A DNA stretch of 64,000 bases, from positions 124,001-188,000 of the forward strand of contig NZ_QXFL01000003.1 of assembly GCF_003584125.1 (NCBI RefSeq), in the 5' to 3' direction. The notes beneath the pieces were generated by a model, which worked only from the letters and a program-made list of their open reading frames with translations, was not told the origin of the DNA and did no database searches. Both the position numbers and the translations under genes were made by a program. This document shows, one piece after another, positions 17,662-25,993 of this stretch. Source of the stretch: Aurantiacibacter zhengii. GTDB lineage: Bacteria; Pseudomonadota; Alphaproteobacteria; Sphingomonadales; Sphingomonadaceae. The stretch's first letter is position 1. The number at the start of each line of letters is the position of its first letter.

Positions 17662-18579
17662 CTAGAGCTTCTCGGTCAGTTCCGGAACGGCGTTGAACAG
17701 GTCTGCCACAAGGCCGATGTCCGCCACCTGGAAGATCGGAGCGTCGGGGTCCTTGTTGATGGCGACGATGGTCTTGGAGTCCTTCATCCCGGCAAGGTGC
17801 TGGATCGCGCCCGAGATGCCGATGGCGATGTAGACTTCGGGTGCCACGATCTTGCCGGTCTGCCCGACCTGGTAATCGTTGGGCACGTAGCCTGCATCCA
17901 CCGCGGCACGACTGGCGCCGATGGCAGCGCCCAGCTTGTCGGCCAGCGGGGTGATGTACTGCTCGAACGTCTCGCTGTCCTTCAGGGCGCGGCCGCCGGA
18001 AACGACGATGCCTGCGCTGGTCAGTTCGGGACGGTCGCTCTTCACCGCGTCCAGCTTCACGAACTCGCTGGCACCCGCATCGCCGGGGCCGCTCGCGGCC
18101 TCGGTGCTGGCGGAGCCGCCCGTTGCCTCGGCCTTGTCGAAGGCCGTGGTGCGCACGGTAATCACCAGCTTGGGATCGCTGCTTTCGACCGTGGCGATGG
18201 CGTTGCCGGCATAGATCGGGCGGGTGAAGGTCTTGGGGCCTTCAACGCTGATGATGTCGGACACCTGCATTACGTCGAGCAAGGCAGCGACGCGCGGCAG
18301 CACGTTCTTGCCGGTAGTGGTCGCAGGCGCCAGCACGGCGTCGTAGCCGTCCATCAGGCCGGCAATCAACGGCGCGAGGTTTTCGGCGAGGCCATTGGCG
18401 TAGGCAGCATCATCGGCCACCAGCACCTTCTCGACCCCCGCGATGGCGGCGTGGGCATCGCCTGCGGCGGTGGCGAGCACGTGCACCGGGCCGCCGAGTG
18501 CGGCAGCGGCGGTGACGGTGGCGAGGGTGGCATCGGAGACAGAATCGCCGTGCGGTTCAGCAAATACGAGCGTCGTCAT
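17662..18579 (-). CDS. etfA: Electron transfer flavoprotein, alpha subunit
   Basis: FAD-carrying half of the ETF heterodimer that takes electrons from acyl-CoA dehydrogenases and passes them to ETF-ubiquinone oxidoreductase. 305 residues. The N-terminal domain begins [11 protein letters not shown]; the C-terminal FAD-binding domain shows [36 protein letters not shown], and [12 protein letters not shown] with NKDPDAPIF, all family hallmarks. The ATG shares one base with the etfB stop (TGATG), so the two are translated together in equal amounts. Confidence 0.97.
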   Translation of the reverse strand: MTTLVFAEPHGDSVSDATLATVTAAAALGGPVHVLATAAGDAHAAIAGVEKVLVADDAAYANGLAENLAPLIAGLMDGYDAVLAPATTTGKNVLPRVAALLDVMQVSDIISVEGPKTFTRPIYAGNAIATVESSDPKLVITVRTTAFDKAEATGGSASTEAASGPGDAGASEFVKLDAVKSDRPELTSAGIVVSGGRALKDSETFEQYITPLADKLGAAIGASRAAVDAGYVPNDYQVGQTGKIVAPEVYIAIGISGAIQHLAGMKDSKTIVAINKDPDAPIFQVADIGLVADLFNAVPELTEKL

Positions 18580-19325
18580 CAGGCAACTCCCATGGATTTG
18601 AGCTTGGCGACCAGCGCGTCCACGTCTTCCACGATCTCGCCCGCCTGGCGGACCGGCGGTTCGGAGACATTGGTAGTGGTGAGGCGCGGGGCCACGTCGA
18701 CGCCGTAATCGGCGGGCGTCTTGGTATCGAGGGGCTTCTTCTTCGCCTTCATGATGTTGGGCAACGAAGCGTAGCGCGGCTCGTTCAGACGAAGGTCGGT
18801 GGTGACGATGGCGGGCAGCGTCAGCTTCACCGTTTCGAGCCCGCCGTCCACTTCGCGGGTGACCGAAACGCTGTCGCCGTCGATCTCTACCTTGCTGGCG
18901 AAGGTGCCCTGCGGGCGCTCCATCAGTGCGGCGAGCATCTGGCCGGTCTGGTTGCTGTCATCGTCAATCGCCTGCTTGCCCAGCATCACGATGCCGGGCT
19001 CTTCCTCGGCGGCGATCGCCTTCAAAATCTTGGCAACCGCCAGCGGCTCGACCAGTTCGTCGGTCTCTACCAGGATCGCGCGGTCTGCGCCCATGGCGAG
19101 CGCGGTGCGCAGCGTTTCCTGCGCCTTGGCCGGGCCGACGGAGACTGCGACCACTTCTTCGGCCTTGCCCGCTTCCTTCAGCCGCAGCGCTTCTTCGACC
19201 GCGATCTCGTCGAACGGGTTCATGCTCATCTTCACGTTGGCAAGATCAACACCGGACCCGTCGCTCTTCACGCGCGGCTTAACATTGTAATCAATCACCC
19301 GTTTCACGGGCACGAGGATCTTCAT
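18579..19325 (-). CDS. etfB: Electron transfer flavoprotein, beta subunit
   Basis: AMP-binding partner of EtfA. 248 residues from the ATG at 19325, giving the canonical start [19 protein letters not shown]. Signature segments: [50 protein letters not shown] and [20 protein letters not shown]. An upstream in-frame start at 19394 is not supported by the family. First gene of etfBA, with a candidate vegetative promoter at 19363-19390. Confidence 0.97.
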   Translation of the reverse strand: MKILVPVKRVIDYNVKPRVKSDGSGVDLANVKMSMNPFDEIAVEEALRLKEAGKAEEVVAVSVGPAKAQETLRTALAMGADRAILVETDELVEPLAVAKILKAIAAEEEPGIVMLGKQAIDDDSNQTGQMLAALMERPQGTFASKVEIDGDSVSVTREVDGGLETVKLTLPAIVTTDLRLNEPRYASLPNIMKAKKKPLDTKTPADYGVDVAPRLTTTNVSEPPVRQAGEIVEDVDALVAKLKSMGVA

Positions 19326-19362
19326 AGGAATCGGCCTCTCATCGGTTTCGCGTTCTGCCGAA

Positions 19363-19390
19363 TATGTAAGGTGCCTGACGTATAGGTCAA
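19363..19390 (-). promoter_or_regulatory. Candidate vegetative promoter of etfBA
   Basis: On the minus strand TTGACC (19390-19385) is followed after 16 bases by TACATA (19368-19363), about 40 bases ahead of the etfB start. A good match to a housekeeping sigma factor site by eye. Confidence 0.45.
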
Positions 19391-19587
19391 GCAACGCTTT
19401 TCAGCAGGTCTACGCCATCAACAGTAGCGCCTAGCCTGTGTTCCCCCCGAACGGAAGAGGGCCTTTACGGTATGGCTGCCCCTATCCCGGACACGATGCG
19501 CCGTCGGGCAAGCTGCTTTGGGGCCCCTTGGGCCCGGCATGAAACCTGCCTGTGCGCAGGGCGTTGTGGCTGCAAAGGATGTACCGA

Positions 19588-20310
19588 ATGGCCGCAACTC
19601 CCCATAGTGTGGGTGACATACTCGATTGCCTGGATGAATTGGCCGACAAGAACGACAAGGTTTCTTTCGGCAATCTTATGGGGTCTTTCGGCTCACGGAC
19701 GTTCGGACCGGCCATCATGGTGCCTGCCTTGCTGGAGCTTACTCCCGTCGGCGCAATACCCGGCGTGCCCACCTTCCTGGCAGTAATCGTGATTCTGGTG
19801 GCTGCCCAGAAGATGCTGGGCCGCAAGTCGCTGTGGCTGCCCGGGGTGATCGCCCATCGCTGTGTCTCGGCTGAAAAGCTGGCCAAGGCAGCCGACAAGC
19901 TGCGCCCGCTGGCGCGTTTCATGGACAGGCATTTTCACCAGCGGCTGCGATGGATGACCCGCGCGCCGTTCTCGCAGCTCGCCGCCGGGCTGGTCTGCCT
20001 GCTGTGCCTGACGGTACCGTTCCTGGAAGTGCTGCCTTTTGCCAGCAGCGCTCCCATGCTCGCGATCGCCGGGTTCGGTCTCGCCGTGCTGGTGCGGGAC
20101 GGGGTGCTGATGATCGCTGCGCTGGCAGCCAGCCTCGTGGCGATGGGTCTCGGCTACGACTACTGGGACGGAGGCCTGAGCGACACGGAGCAGACCGATG
20201 GCGTCGTCACCGGAGAGACGGTCGATGCGGCAAAGCAGGAGGCCCGTAAAGCGGGCGATGCCGTGAGCGAGGCCGGCGACAGTGCTGCCGAGGCGGTAAA
20301 AGGGGAATAG
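19588..20310 (+). CDS. ExoD family exopolysaccharide-synthesis-like membrane protein
   Basis: 240 residues. Family signature near the start (LGDIL-like VGDILDCLDELADKNDKVSFG) is followed by GSFGSRTFGPAIMVPALLE and IPGVPTFLAVIVILVAAQ, then further hydrophobic segments (about residues 130-205) and a polar, Ala/Glu-rich C-terminal tail of ~40 residues. ExoD was described in rhizobial exopolysaccharide and alkali tolerance, but the biochemical role is unknown. The ATG at 19588 is preferred: AAAGGAT lies six bases upstream. No polysaccharide genes are adjacent. Confidence 0.82.
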   Translation: MAATPHSVGDILDCLDELADKNDKVSFGNLMGSFGSRTFGPAIMVPALLELTPVGAIPGVPTFLAVIVILVAAQKMLGRKSLWLPGVIAHRCVSAEKLAKAADKLRPLARFMDRHFHQRLRWMTRAPFSQLAAGLVCLLCLTVPFLEVLPFASSAPMLAIAGFGLAVLVRDGVLMIAALAASLVAMGLGYDYWDGGLSDTEQTDGVVTGETVDAAKQEARKAGDAVSEAGDSAAEAVKGE

Positions 20311-20349
20311 CGTTCCCGCACGCCCCGGCAGCAATCGGTTGTAAAGCGA

Positions 20350-21549
20350 TCAGGCGGCTTCCTTCACCTCTGCCACGATCTTCTTGGCGGCATCGCCCAG
20401 GTCGTCTGCGGAGATGATCGGCAGGCCGGAATTGGCGAGGATGTCCTTGCCTTCCTGCACGTTCGTGCCTTCCAGGCGCACCACCAGCGGCACGTCCAGT
20501 TCGACTTCCTTCGCCGCGATCACGATGCCCTCGGCAATGGTGTCGCAGCGCATGATGCCGCCGAAGATGTTGACGAGGATGCCCTTCACCGCCGGATCCG
20601 ACAGGATGATCTTGAACGCCGCCGTCACCTTCTCGGTGGTGGCGCCGCCGCCCACGTCGAGGAAGTTGGCCGGGAAAGAGCCGTTCAGCTTGATGATGTC
20701 CATCGTCGCCATGGCCAGGCCAGCGCCGTTCACCATGCAGCCGATGTCGCCATCCAGCTTGATATAGGCGAGATCGTACTTGCCCGCCTCGACCTCCATC
20801 GGGTCTTCCTCGGTCTCGTCGCGCATCGCTTCCACGTCGGGATGACGATACAGCGCATTGCCGTCGAAGCTCATCTTGGTGTCCAGCACCAGCAGCTCGC
20901 CGCCTTCGGTCTCGACCAGCGGGTTGATTTCCAGCATGTCGCAATCGAGCGCGGTGAAAGCCTCGTACAGCTTTTTCGACAGCTTCTGCGCCGCCTTGGC
21001 GAGATCGCCCGACAGCTTCAGCGCGAAGGCCACCGCGCGGCCGTGGTGCGGCATGAAGCCGGTGGCCGGGTCAATGGCGATGGTGGTGATCTTTTCGGGC
21101 GTGGAATGCGCCACGTCCTCGATATCCATGCCGCCCTCGGTGGAAACGATCATGGCAACGCGGCTCGTCTCGCGGTCGATCACCATCGACAGGTAGTATT
21201 CCTTGGCGATGTCCACGCCGTCGGTCACATACAGGCGGTTCACCTGCTTGCCCGCATCGCCCGTCTGCACGGTGACGAGGGTGTTGCCGAGCATGTCCTT
21301 CGCATCCGCCTCGACATCCTCGATGGACTTGGCCAGGCGCACGCCGCCCTTGGCGTCGGGGCCGAGTTCCTTGAAACTGCCCTTGCCGCGCCCGCCGGCG
21401 TGGATCTGCGCTTTCACCACGTAAAGCGGCCCGGGCAGCTTCTTCGCGCCTTCCACGGCTTCCTCGACGGTCATCGCCGGATAGCCGGTCGGCACGCCGA
21501 TGCCGAATTTCGCGAGCAGTTCCTTGGCCTGGTATTCGTGGATGTTCAT
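20350..21549 (-). CDS. sucC: Succinyl-CoA synthetase, ADP-forming, beta subunit
   Basis: TCA-cycle enzyme subunit that, with SucD, makes ATP (or GTP) from succinyl-CoA. 399 residues with the standard start [17 protein letters not shown]. The ATP-grasp region shows [29 protein letters not shown] and GNALYRHPD; the C-terminal CoA-ligase domain shows [23 protein letters not shown] and [16 protein letters not shown]. The alpha subunit sucD is usually next to sucC, but here a divergent phosphatase and a convergent ExoD-like gene flank it, so sucD must lie elsewhere in the genome. Confidence 0.97.
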   Translation of the reverse strand: MNIHEYQAKELLAKFGIGVPTGYPAMTVEEAVEGAKKLPGPLYVVKAQIHAGGRGKGSFKELGPDAKGGVRLAKSIEDVEADAKDMLGNTLVTVQTGDAGKQVNRLYVTDGVDIAKEYYLSMVIDRETSRVAMIVSTEGGMDIEDVAHSTPEKITTIAIDPATGFMPHHGRAVAFALKLSGDLAKAAQKLSKKLYEAFTALDCDMLEINPLVETEGGELLVLDTKMSFDGNALYRHPDVEAMRDETEEDPMEVEAGKYDLAYIKLDGDIGCMVNGAGLAMATMDIIKLNGSFPANFLDVGGGATTEKVTAAFKIILSDPAVKGILVNIFGGIMRCDTIAEGIVIAAKEVELDVPLVVRLEGTNVQEGKDILANSGLPIISADDLGDAAKKIVAEVKEAA

Positions 21550-21662
21550 GAGCTGACCTTCGTTTCGAAAATGAGAGTCGGAGTGACGGTTTTGCGGGCG
21601 CTAAAGCATTATCGCGCGGCGCTTGCAATCGGTTCCGCCCCGGCGCAAATGCCTCGGCACCC

Positions 21663-22448
21663 ATGATCGACAGTATGAGACTAGAACAAATCTGCCGCGA
21701 GGCGGGGCACATGGCGCTTCGCAAGTGGCCGGCGGGCGGGCATGATCTTGAAAGCTGGGAGAAAACTCCCGGCAGCCCGGTGTGCGAGGCAGACCTGGAG
21801 GTGGACGCCTTCCTGCGCCGCGAACTGGGCACGCTGTTGCCTGCGGCGGGCTGGCTGTCCGAAGAAACCGCCGACAGCCCCGAGCGACTCGAAAAAGGGC
21901 TGATCTGGCTGGTCGACCCGATCGACGGCACGCGCGACTATATCCGCGGACGCAAGGGCTGGGCGGTGTCCGTCGCGCTGATCTCCGCCGGGCGGCCGTT
22001 GATCGGCTCGCTGGTTGCTCCCGCACGGGAGGAAGTCTGGTCCGCCGTGGCGGGCAAGGGCGCGTGGCTCAACGGCCAGCGGCTGCGCGCCAGTACGCGC
22101 ACGAAATTCCCCGGCGCCCGGGTGCCGGTCCACGACCTGCCAAAGGATGATGGCGATCTCACCAAGGTGGAGCAGCCCAATTCCATCGCCCTGCGCGTGG
22201 CCATGGTAGCCGACGACCGCGCCGACCTGGTGGCGACGGTACGCTGGGGCTTCGAATGGGATATCGCCGCCGCGGCGCTGATCGCGCGCGAGGCGGGCGC
22301 TGCCGTTACCGATGCCTTTGGCCAGCCGCTCGCCTACAACAAGCGCGACCCGCGCGCCTTCGGACTGCTGGTAAGTGCGCCTGGCATCCATGCCGCGGCG
22401 GTGGAGCGGCTTTCGGAGCGGGCTGCGCGGCTGGTGGGCAACAAGTAG
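21663..22448 (+). CDS. Inositol monophosphatase family enzyme (CysQ/HisN-like)
   Basis: 261 residues of the Li+-sensitive, Mg2+-dependent phosphomonoesterase family. Metal-binding motifs are complete: EET (LSEETAD), the DPIDGTRDYIRG signature, and the C-terminal WDIAAAALIAREAGA. The enzyme could hydrolyse 3'-phosphoadenosine 5'-phosphate (CysQ), histidinol phosphate or inositol phosphate; sequence alone does not decide, though CysQ-like is the best guess. Start at 21663, or Met at 21675. Closed by the terminator at 22456-22485. Confidence 0.9.
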   Translation: MIDSMRLEQICREAGHMALRKWPAGGHDLESWEKTPGSPVCEADLEVDAFLRRELGTLLPAAGWLSEETADSPERLEKGLIWLVDPIDGTRDYIRGRKGWAVSVALISAGRPLIGSLVAPAREEVWSAVAGKGAWLNGQRLRASTRTKFPGARVPVHDLPKDDGDLTKVEQPNSIALRVAMVADDRADLVATVRWGFEWDIAAAALIAREAGAAVTDAFGQPLAYNKRDPRAFGLLVSAPGIHAAAVERLSERAARLVGNK

Positions 22449-22455
22449 GCAAACA

Positions 22456-22485
22456 AAAAGGGCGCCCCGACCGGAGCGCCCTTTT
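22456..22485 (+). terminator. Rho-independent terminator, possibly bidirectional
   Basis: AAAAGGGCGC / GCGCCCTTTT perfect 10-bp stem with a 10-base loop, eight bases after the phosphatase stop. The A-run on the left also allows termination of transcripts arriving from the right (ompA-like gene). Confidence 0.85.
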
Positions 22486-22591
22486 CAATGAAGCTGCACA
22501 ATCTCGGACGCGAAGCGACCGCAAGGCCGCCCGAGCTTATGCGAGGAGCCACGCAGCGCGGACGCGTTGCGCCCGGCGCTAGAGGGCTCCA

Positions 22592-23275
22592 TCAATACGC
22601 CTGTTCGACATCGTCCTGCGTAATCGGCGTAATGCGGATTTCGACGCGGCGGTTCTGCGAACGGCCACTTTCGGTCGAATTGTCGGCAATCGGGTATTGC
22701 TCGCCGTAACCGATGGTCTCGATACGGGCGCGGGCAACGCCGCGCGAGACGAGGTAGTTGGAAACCGATTCGGCGCGGCGACGCGACAGGTTGAGGTTGT
22801 ACTGCTCGCTGCCGGTGGAATCGGTGTGGCCCATCACGTCGATCAGCGACTGCGGATAGTCGATCATCGACTGCGCCACGCCATCCAGCGTATCCCGCAT
22901 CTGCGGCGAGATGGTGGTGGAATCGACGGCGAAGGTAACGTCCGGGAAATTCACCAGGATGCCGTCGCCTTCGGGCGTCTGGCTGACATCCACGCCGGTA
23001 CCGGCGGTGACCTCTTCCAGTTCCTTGATCTGTTCGTCCATGCGGTAGCCGACATAGCCGCCAGCCGCCGCACCGATACCAGCGCCTACGATACGGGCAG
23101 TCTTGCCGCCGATCAGGCCGCCCAGCAGGTAGCCAAGGCCGGCCCCGCCAATGCCGCCGATGGCGGTACGCGAGGCGTACTGTTCACCGGTGTTGGGATC
23201 CGTCACACAGGCGGTGGTGGTTCCGACGAGCGCGAGCGCGGCCGTGGTCGAGACGAGCATCTTGTTGATTTTCAT
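22592..23275 (-). CDS. OmpA family lipoprotein with glycine zipper
   Basis: 227 residues. Lipoprotein-type signal ending in TTTAC, then a Gly-rich zipper region (GIGGAGLGYLLGGLIGG, then GAGIGAAAGGYVGYRMDEQ, about residues 42-85) and a C-terminal OmpA peptidoglycan-binding domain (about 110-220) with the signature VMGHTDSTGSEQYNLNLSRRR and NRRVEIRI. Predicted to sit in the outer membrane and grip peptidoglycan. The ATG at 23275 has AAGGA upstream; a start at 23299 is not supported. The EcfG-type promoter at 23338-23362 suggests stress induction. Confidence 0.9.
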   Translation of the reverse strand: MKINKMLVSTTAALALVGTTTACVTDPNTGEQYASRTAIGGIGGAGLGYLLGGLIGGKTARIVGAGIGAAAGGYVGYRMDEQIKELEEVTAGTGVDVSQTPEGDGILVNFPDVTFAVDSTTISPQMRDTLDGVAQSMIDYPQSLIDVMGHTDSTGSEQYNLNLSRRRAESVSNYLVSRGVARARIETIGYGEQYPIADNSTESGRSQNRRVEIRITPITQDDVEQAY

Positions 23276-23337
23276 AACGTCCTTCCTCAAATTGCACACG
23301 GCGATCCACGTCCGACGCCGTAATTTCTGCTCCCATT

Positions 23338-23362
23338 AACGCGGATCGTTGAACCCTGTTCC
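23338..23362 (-). promoter_or_regulatory. EcfG-type general stress promoter of the OmpA lipoprotein
   Basis: On the minus strand GGAAC (23362-23358), 16 bases, CGTT (23341-23338): exact consensus GGAAC-N16-CGTT. The ATG at 23275 is 62 bases beyond the -10, giving a leader of about 55 bases. Confidence 0.7.
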
Positions 23363-23424
23363 GTGAACGGCAGCTTTCTCGGGCGTTTGCGAAGGACGGT
23401 AAAGCTGCTAGCGGCACAATCCTG

Positions 23425-24720
23425 ATGGACCCGTTTCCCTGGCATTACCTCGCCGCGCTCGCCCTGCTGATCGTACTCAACGGCGTATTTGCCATGTCCG
23501 AGCTGGCGATCGTCTCTGCTCGCACCGCGCGCCTGCGCATGGCTGCCGAGAAAGGCAGCAAAAGCGCGGAGGTGGCCATGCGGCTGGCGGCAGAGCCGGG
23601 CAAGTTCCTCTCCACCGTGCAGATCGGCATCACCCTTATCGGCATCATCGCAGGTGCAGTATCCGGCGCCACGCTGGGGAAGCCGGTGGGCGAGCGCCTG
23701 ATGGCGCTGGGCCTGGACGAGGGTTTGGCCGAAAATATCGGCATCGCGCTGATGATCGGCCTCACCACCTTCTTCACCCTGGTGGTGGGCGAACTGGTGC
23801 CCAAGCAGATCGCCCTGCGCGCGGCGGAGCCGATTTCCATTTTCATGGCGCGTCCGATGGCGATGCTGGCGCGTGTAACCGCGCCGTTCGTCTGGCTGCT
23901 CGACAATTCCTCCGCCCTCCTGCTGTCGGCCATGGGTATTCGCCACAAGGGCGATCACAACCTGACATCCGAAGAACTGCAAATGATCCTGGCCGATGCC
24001 ACGCGCAGCGGCGTCATCGAGGAGAAAGAGCGCGCCATCCTATCGGGTATCATGCGTCTTCAAGGACGTCCGGTGCGGGAACTGATGACTCCGCGCACGG
24101 AGATCGACTGGATCGACATCAACTCCACCGACGAAGAGATGCGCCAGACTATCGCCGATTCGCCGCACTCGCTGTTGCCGGTCGCGGAAGGTTCTGCCGA
24201 CAAGATCATGGGCGTGGTGAAAGTGCGCGAGCTGCTGGCCCTGTGGCTGATCGGCGAGCCGGTGACCCTGGCAGACCTCGTCCGCAAGTCCGAGGTCGTG
24301 CCGGACCAGCTCGATGCGATGGACGCACTGCGGGTGTTGCAGCAATCGGGCACCGGCATGGCCATGGTGCACGACGAATACGGCCATCTCGACGGTATCG
24401 TCACGACGGCGGACTTGCTCTCCGCCATTGCCGGCGACTTCGCCAGCCATCAGGACGAAGGCGACACGCCGATGTTCACCGAGCGCGAGGACGGCAGCTA
24501 CCTCGTCTCCGGCGCGCTGGCCGCGGATGCGCTGGCGGAACGGCTGGATATCGAGTTCCACGAAAACAAGGAATTCGCGACGGCGGCGGGATACGTCCTC
24601 TACGTGCTCAAGCACCTGCCGGCGGAAGGCGAGCATTTCACCGACCAGGGCTGGCGCTTCGAGATCGTCGACATGGACGGGCGCAAGATCGATAAATTGC
24701 TGGTGAGCAAGGTGGATTAG
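23425..24720 (+). CDS. CNNM/CBS-domain transporter-like protein (HlyC/CorC family)
   Basis: 431 residues. N-terminal DUF21/CNNM membrane domain (about 1-190) with ALLIVLNGVFAMSELAIVSA and VVGELVPKQIALR; then a CBS pair (about 205-330, starting VRELMTPRTEIDWIDI, with VVKVRELLALWL and VHDEYGHLDGIVTTADLL); then the small C-terminal CorC_HlyC domain. Relatives mediate Mg2+ or Co2+ movement or its control. The name hemolysin is historical and should not be read as toxin activity. Confidence 0.92.
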   Translation: MDPFPWHYLAALALLIVLNGVFAMSELAIVSARTARLRMAAEKGSKSAEVAMRLAAEPGKFLSTVQIGITLIGIIAGAVSGATLGKPVGERLMALGLDEGLAENIGIALMIGLTTFFTLVVGELVPKQIALRAAEPISIFMARPMAMLARVTAPFVWLLDNSSALLLSAMGIRHKGDHNLTSEELQMILADATRSGVIEEKERAILSGIMRLQGRPVRELMTPRTEIDWIDINSTDEEMRQTIADSPHSLLPVAEGSADKIMGVVKVRELLALWLIGEPVTLADLVRKSEVVPDQLDAMDALRVLQQSGTGMAMVHDEYGHLDGIVTTADLLSAIAGDFASHQDEGDTPMFTEREDGSYLVSGALAADALAERLDIEFHENKEFATAAGYVLYVLKHLPAEGEHFTDQGWRFEIVDMDGRKIDKLLVSKVD

Positions 24721-25020
24721 ACCTGAAGGTCTGTCCCAAGGTTCCACGGGAATGTTTGTTTTTCGCACCTGCCTCCGCAGGTGCGTCCTCGCTTGACGCG
24801 CTCCGCTTCGCTACGCGCCCGCTGCGAGCGGGCGTTCGCCCTTGCGATCCGCTGGGCGCGGACCGATCCCGGGGAAACCATAAGTGAATGGCGAAAGCTT
24901 CGGTCGCGACCAGCGACCGACAGCGTGCGAATGCACAGCCCGCAGGTGCCGCGCACCCCGGACTTGATCAGGGGGAAGCGAATAGCACCGAGGACGTGGG
25001 CGCGGAGGCGCCCGCGCAAA
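24721..25020. repeat. Noncoding, hairpin- and repeat-rich 300-base spacer
   Basis: No credible gene is seen between the CNNM gene and bamF, which are convergent. The stretch holds three perfect hairpins: 24764-24785 (9-bp stem CGCACCTGC), 24816-24834 (8-bp stem CGCCCGCT) and 24900-24920 (8-bp stem TCGGTCGC). Near 24955-24974 is CCCCGGACTTGATCAGGGGG, a form familiar from sphingomonad intergenic repeats. It looks like a patchwork of small repeat elements; some hairpins may stop transcription from both sides. Confidence 0.55.
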
Positions 25021-25428
25021 TCAGGAAGGTATTACCGCCCGCGCAGCCTGTCCGTCACCTTCGGGTGCGGCGATGATGGCCTGCGTGGTCGTGCCCTTGT
25101 CCACCGTGTAGGTTTCCGCATCGCCGATCGAGGAGCGGATGCCGGGGGCGGCTTCGCCGGCACGATCGAGTGCGGAGGTTTCCACCGCGCTGCGCGGGGC
25201 AGTGCCGCCGAACAGGGCTTCCATGGCCTGCTGCGAGGCAGTGCCCTCGGTCGGACGCGGGGCGCCCGGCTGCGGCGGGACGAGGTGGAAATCGGGTGGG
25301 ACCACCAGCGGAGCCTGGCGCTGCACGGCAAATTCGTCCGGACGGTCACGGTCGATACTGATGCCGCCGCAGGCGGCAAGGCCGAGTACTGCGGCGCTGG
25401 CGATAATGGCTCGGGTGGTGTTACGCAT
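25021..25428 (-). CDS. DUF3035 lipoprotein (BamF-type BAM-complex subunit)
   Basis: 135 residues with a lipoprotein signal ending in LAAC (Cys ~20). Typical DUF3035 features follow: RPDEFAVQRQAPLVVPPDFHLVPPQPG, then a less ordered Ala/Thr-rich C-terminus. In alphaproteobacteria this family is listed as the BamF lipoprotein of the outer-membrane beta-barrel assembly machine. The ATG at 25428 is chosen to give the signal peptide; longer in-frame starts run into lspA. It follows lspA by 46 bases, fitting that its own signal is cut by LspA. Confidence 0.85.
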   Translation of the reverse strand: MRNTTRAIIASAAVLGLAACGGISIDRDRPDEFAVQRQAPLVVPPDFHLVPPQPGAPRPTEGTASQQAMEALFGGTAPRSAVETSALDRAGEAAPGIRSSIGDAETYTVDKGTTTQAIIAAPEGDGQAARAVIPS

Positions 25429-25474
25429 AAGTCTTGCTTCCCTGGCGCATGGGCCATCGGTGTTACGGTCGGTG

Positions 25475-25993
25475 TTATCCGGTTGCAGCGTCCTGCTCAT
25501 TGGACGGTTTCTCGCGCATGAACAAGGCGCGGGCAAGGATAATCACGACGCCGATTGTGATGGCCGCGTCGGCCACGTTGAATATCAGGAACGGGCGGAA
25601 GGTGCCAATATGGAAATCGGCATAGTCGATGACGTAGCCGTACTGGTAGCGGTCCACGATGTTGCCCAGCGCCCCGCCAAGGACGAGGGCGAGCGCCAGG
25701 ATCTCCCCCAGCAGCTTCTCGCGCATCATCCATACCAGCACGACGACGGCAATCAGCGCGGTGACGGCGACGAGGATCCAGCGCATTTCCATGCTGGTGG
25801 CCTCGAACATGCCCAGCGACACGCCGTAGTTGTTGGTGCGGGTGAAATCGAAGAACGGCAGCAGCGGGTAGTGGTCGCCCACGCGGGTAAGCCCCAGCGT
25901 GTTCACCACGTAATCCTTCACCCACTGATCGGCGGCGAAGATCGCCAGCGCCAGCAGCACGCCGTAGAGGCGGAATTTCGCGAGCGCGCTCAT
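25475..25993 (-). CDS. lspA: Signal peptidase II (lipoprotein signal peptidase)
   Basis: Inner-membrane aspartyl protease that removes signal peptides from prolipoproteins. 172 residues, four membrane helices. Catalytic aspartates are visible in GNIVDRYQYG (Asp114) and FNVADAAI (Asp142). Starts at 25993 with an ATGA overlap to the ileS stop. The ribF-ileS-lspA order is conserved widely in proteobacteria; here a GDPD gene and a 265-base spacer separate ribF from ileS. Confidence 0.96.
   Translation of the reverse strand: MSALAKFRLYGVLLALAIFAADQWVKDYVVNTLGLTRVGDHYPLLPFFDFTRTNNYGVSLGMFEATSMEMRWILVAVTALIAVVVLVWMMREKLLGEILALALVLGGALGNIVDRYQYGYVIDYADFHIGTFRPFLIFNVADAAITIGVVIILARALFMREKPSNEQDAATG

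Noticed and set aside
21601-21640. EcfG-type promoter upstream of sucC
   Set aside because: A minus-strand GGAAC is present but no CGTT follows at 16 or 17 bases.
24764-24785. Intrinsic terminator after the CNNM gene
   Set aside because: Strong stem but no T-run on either strand; listed instead as part of the repeat-rich spacer.
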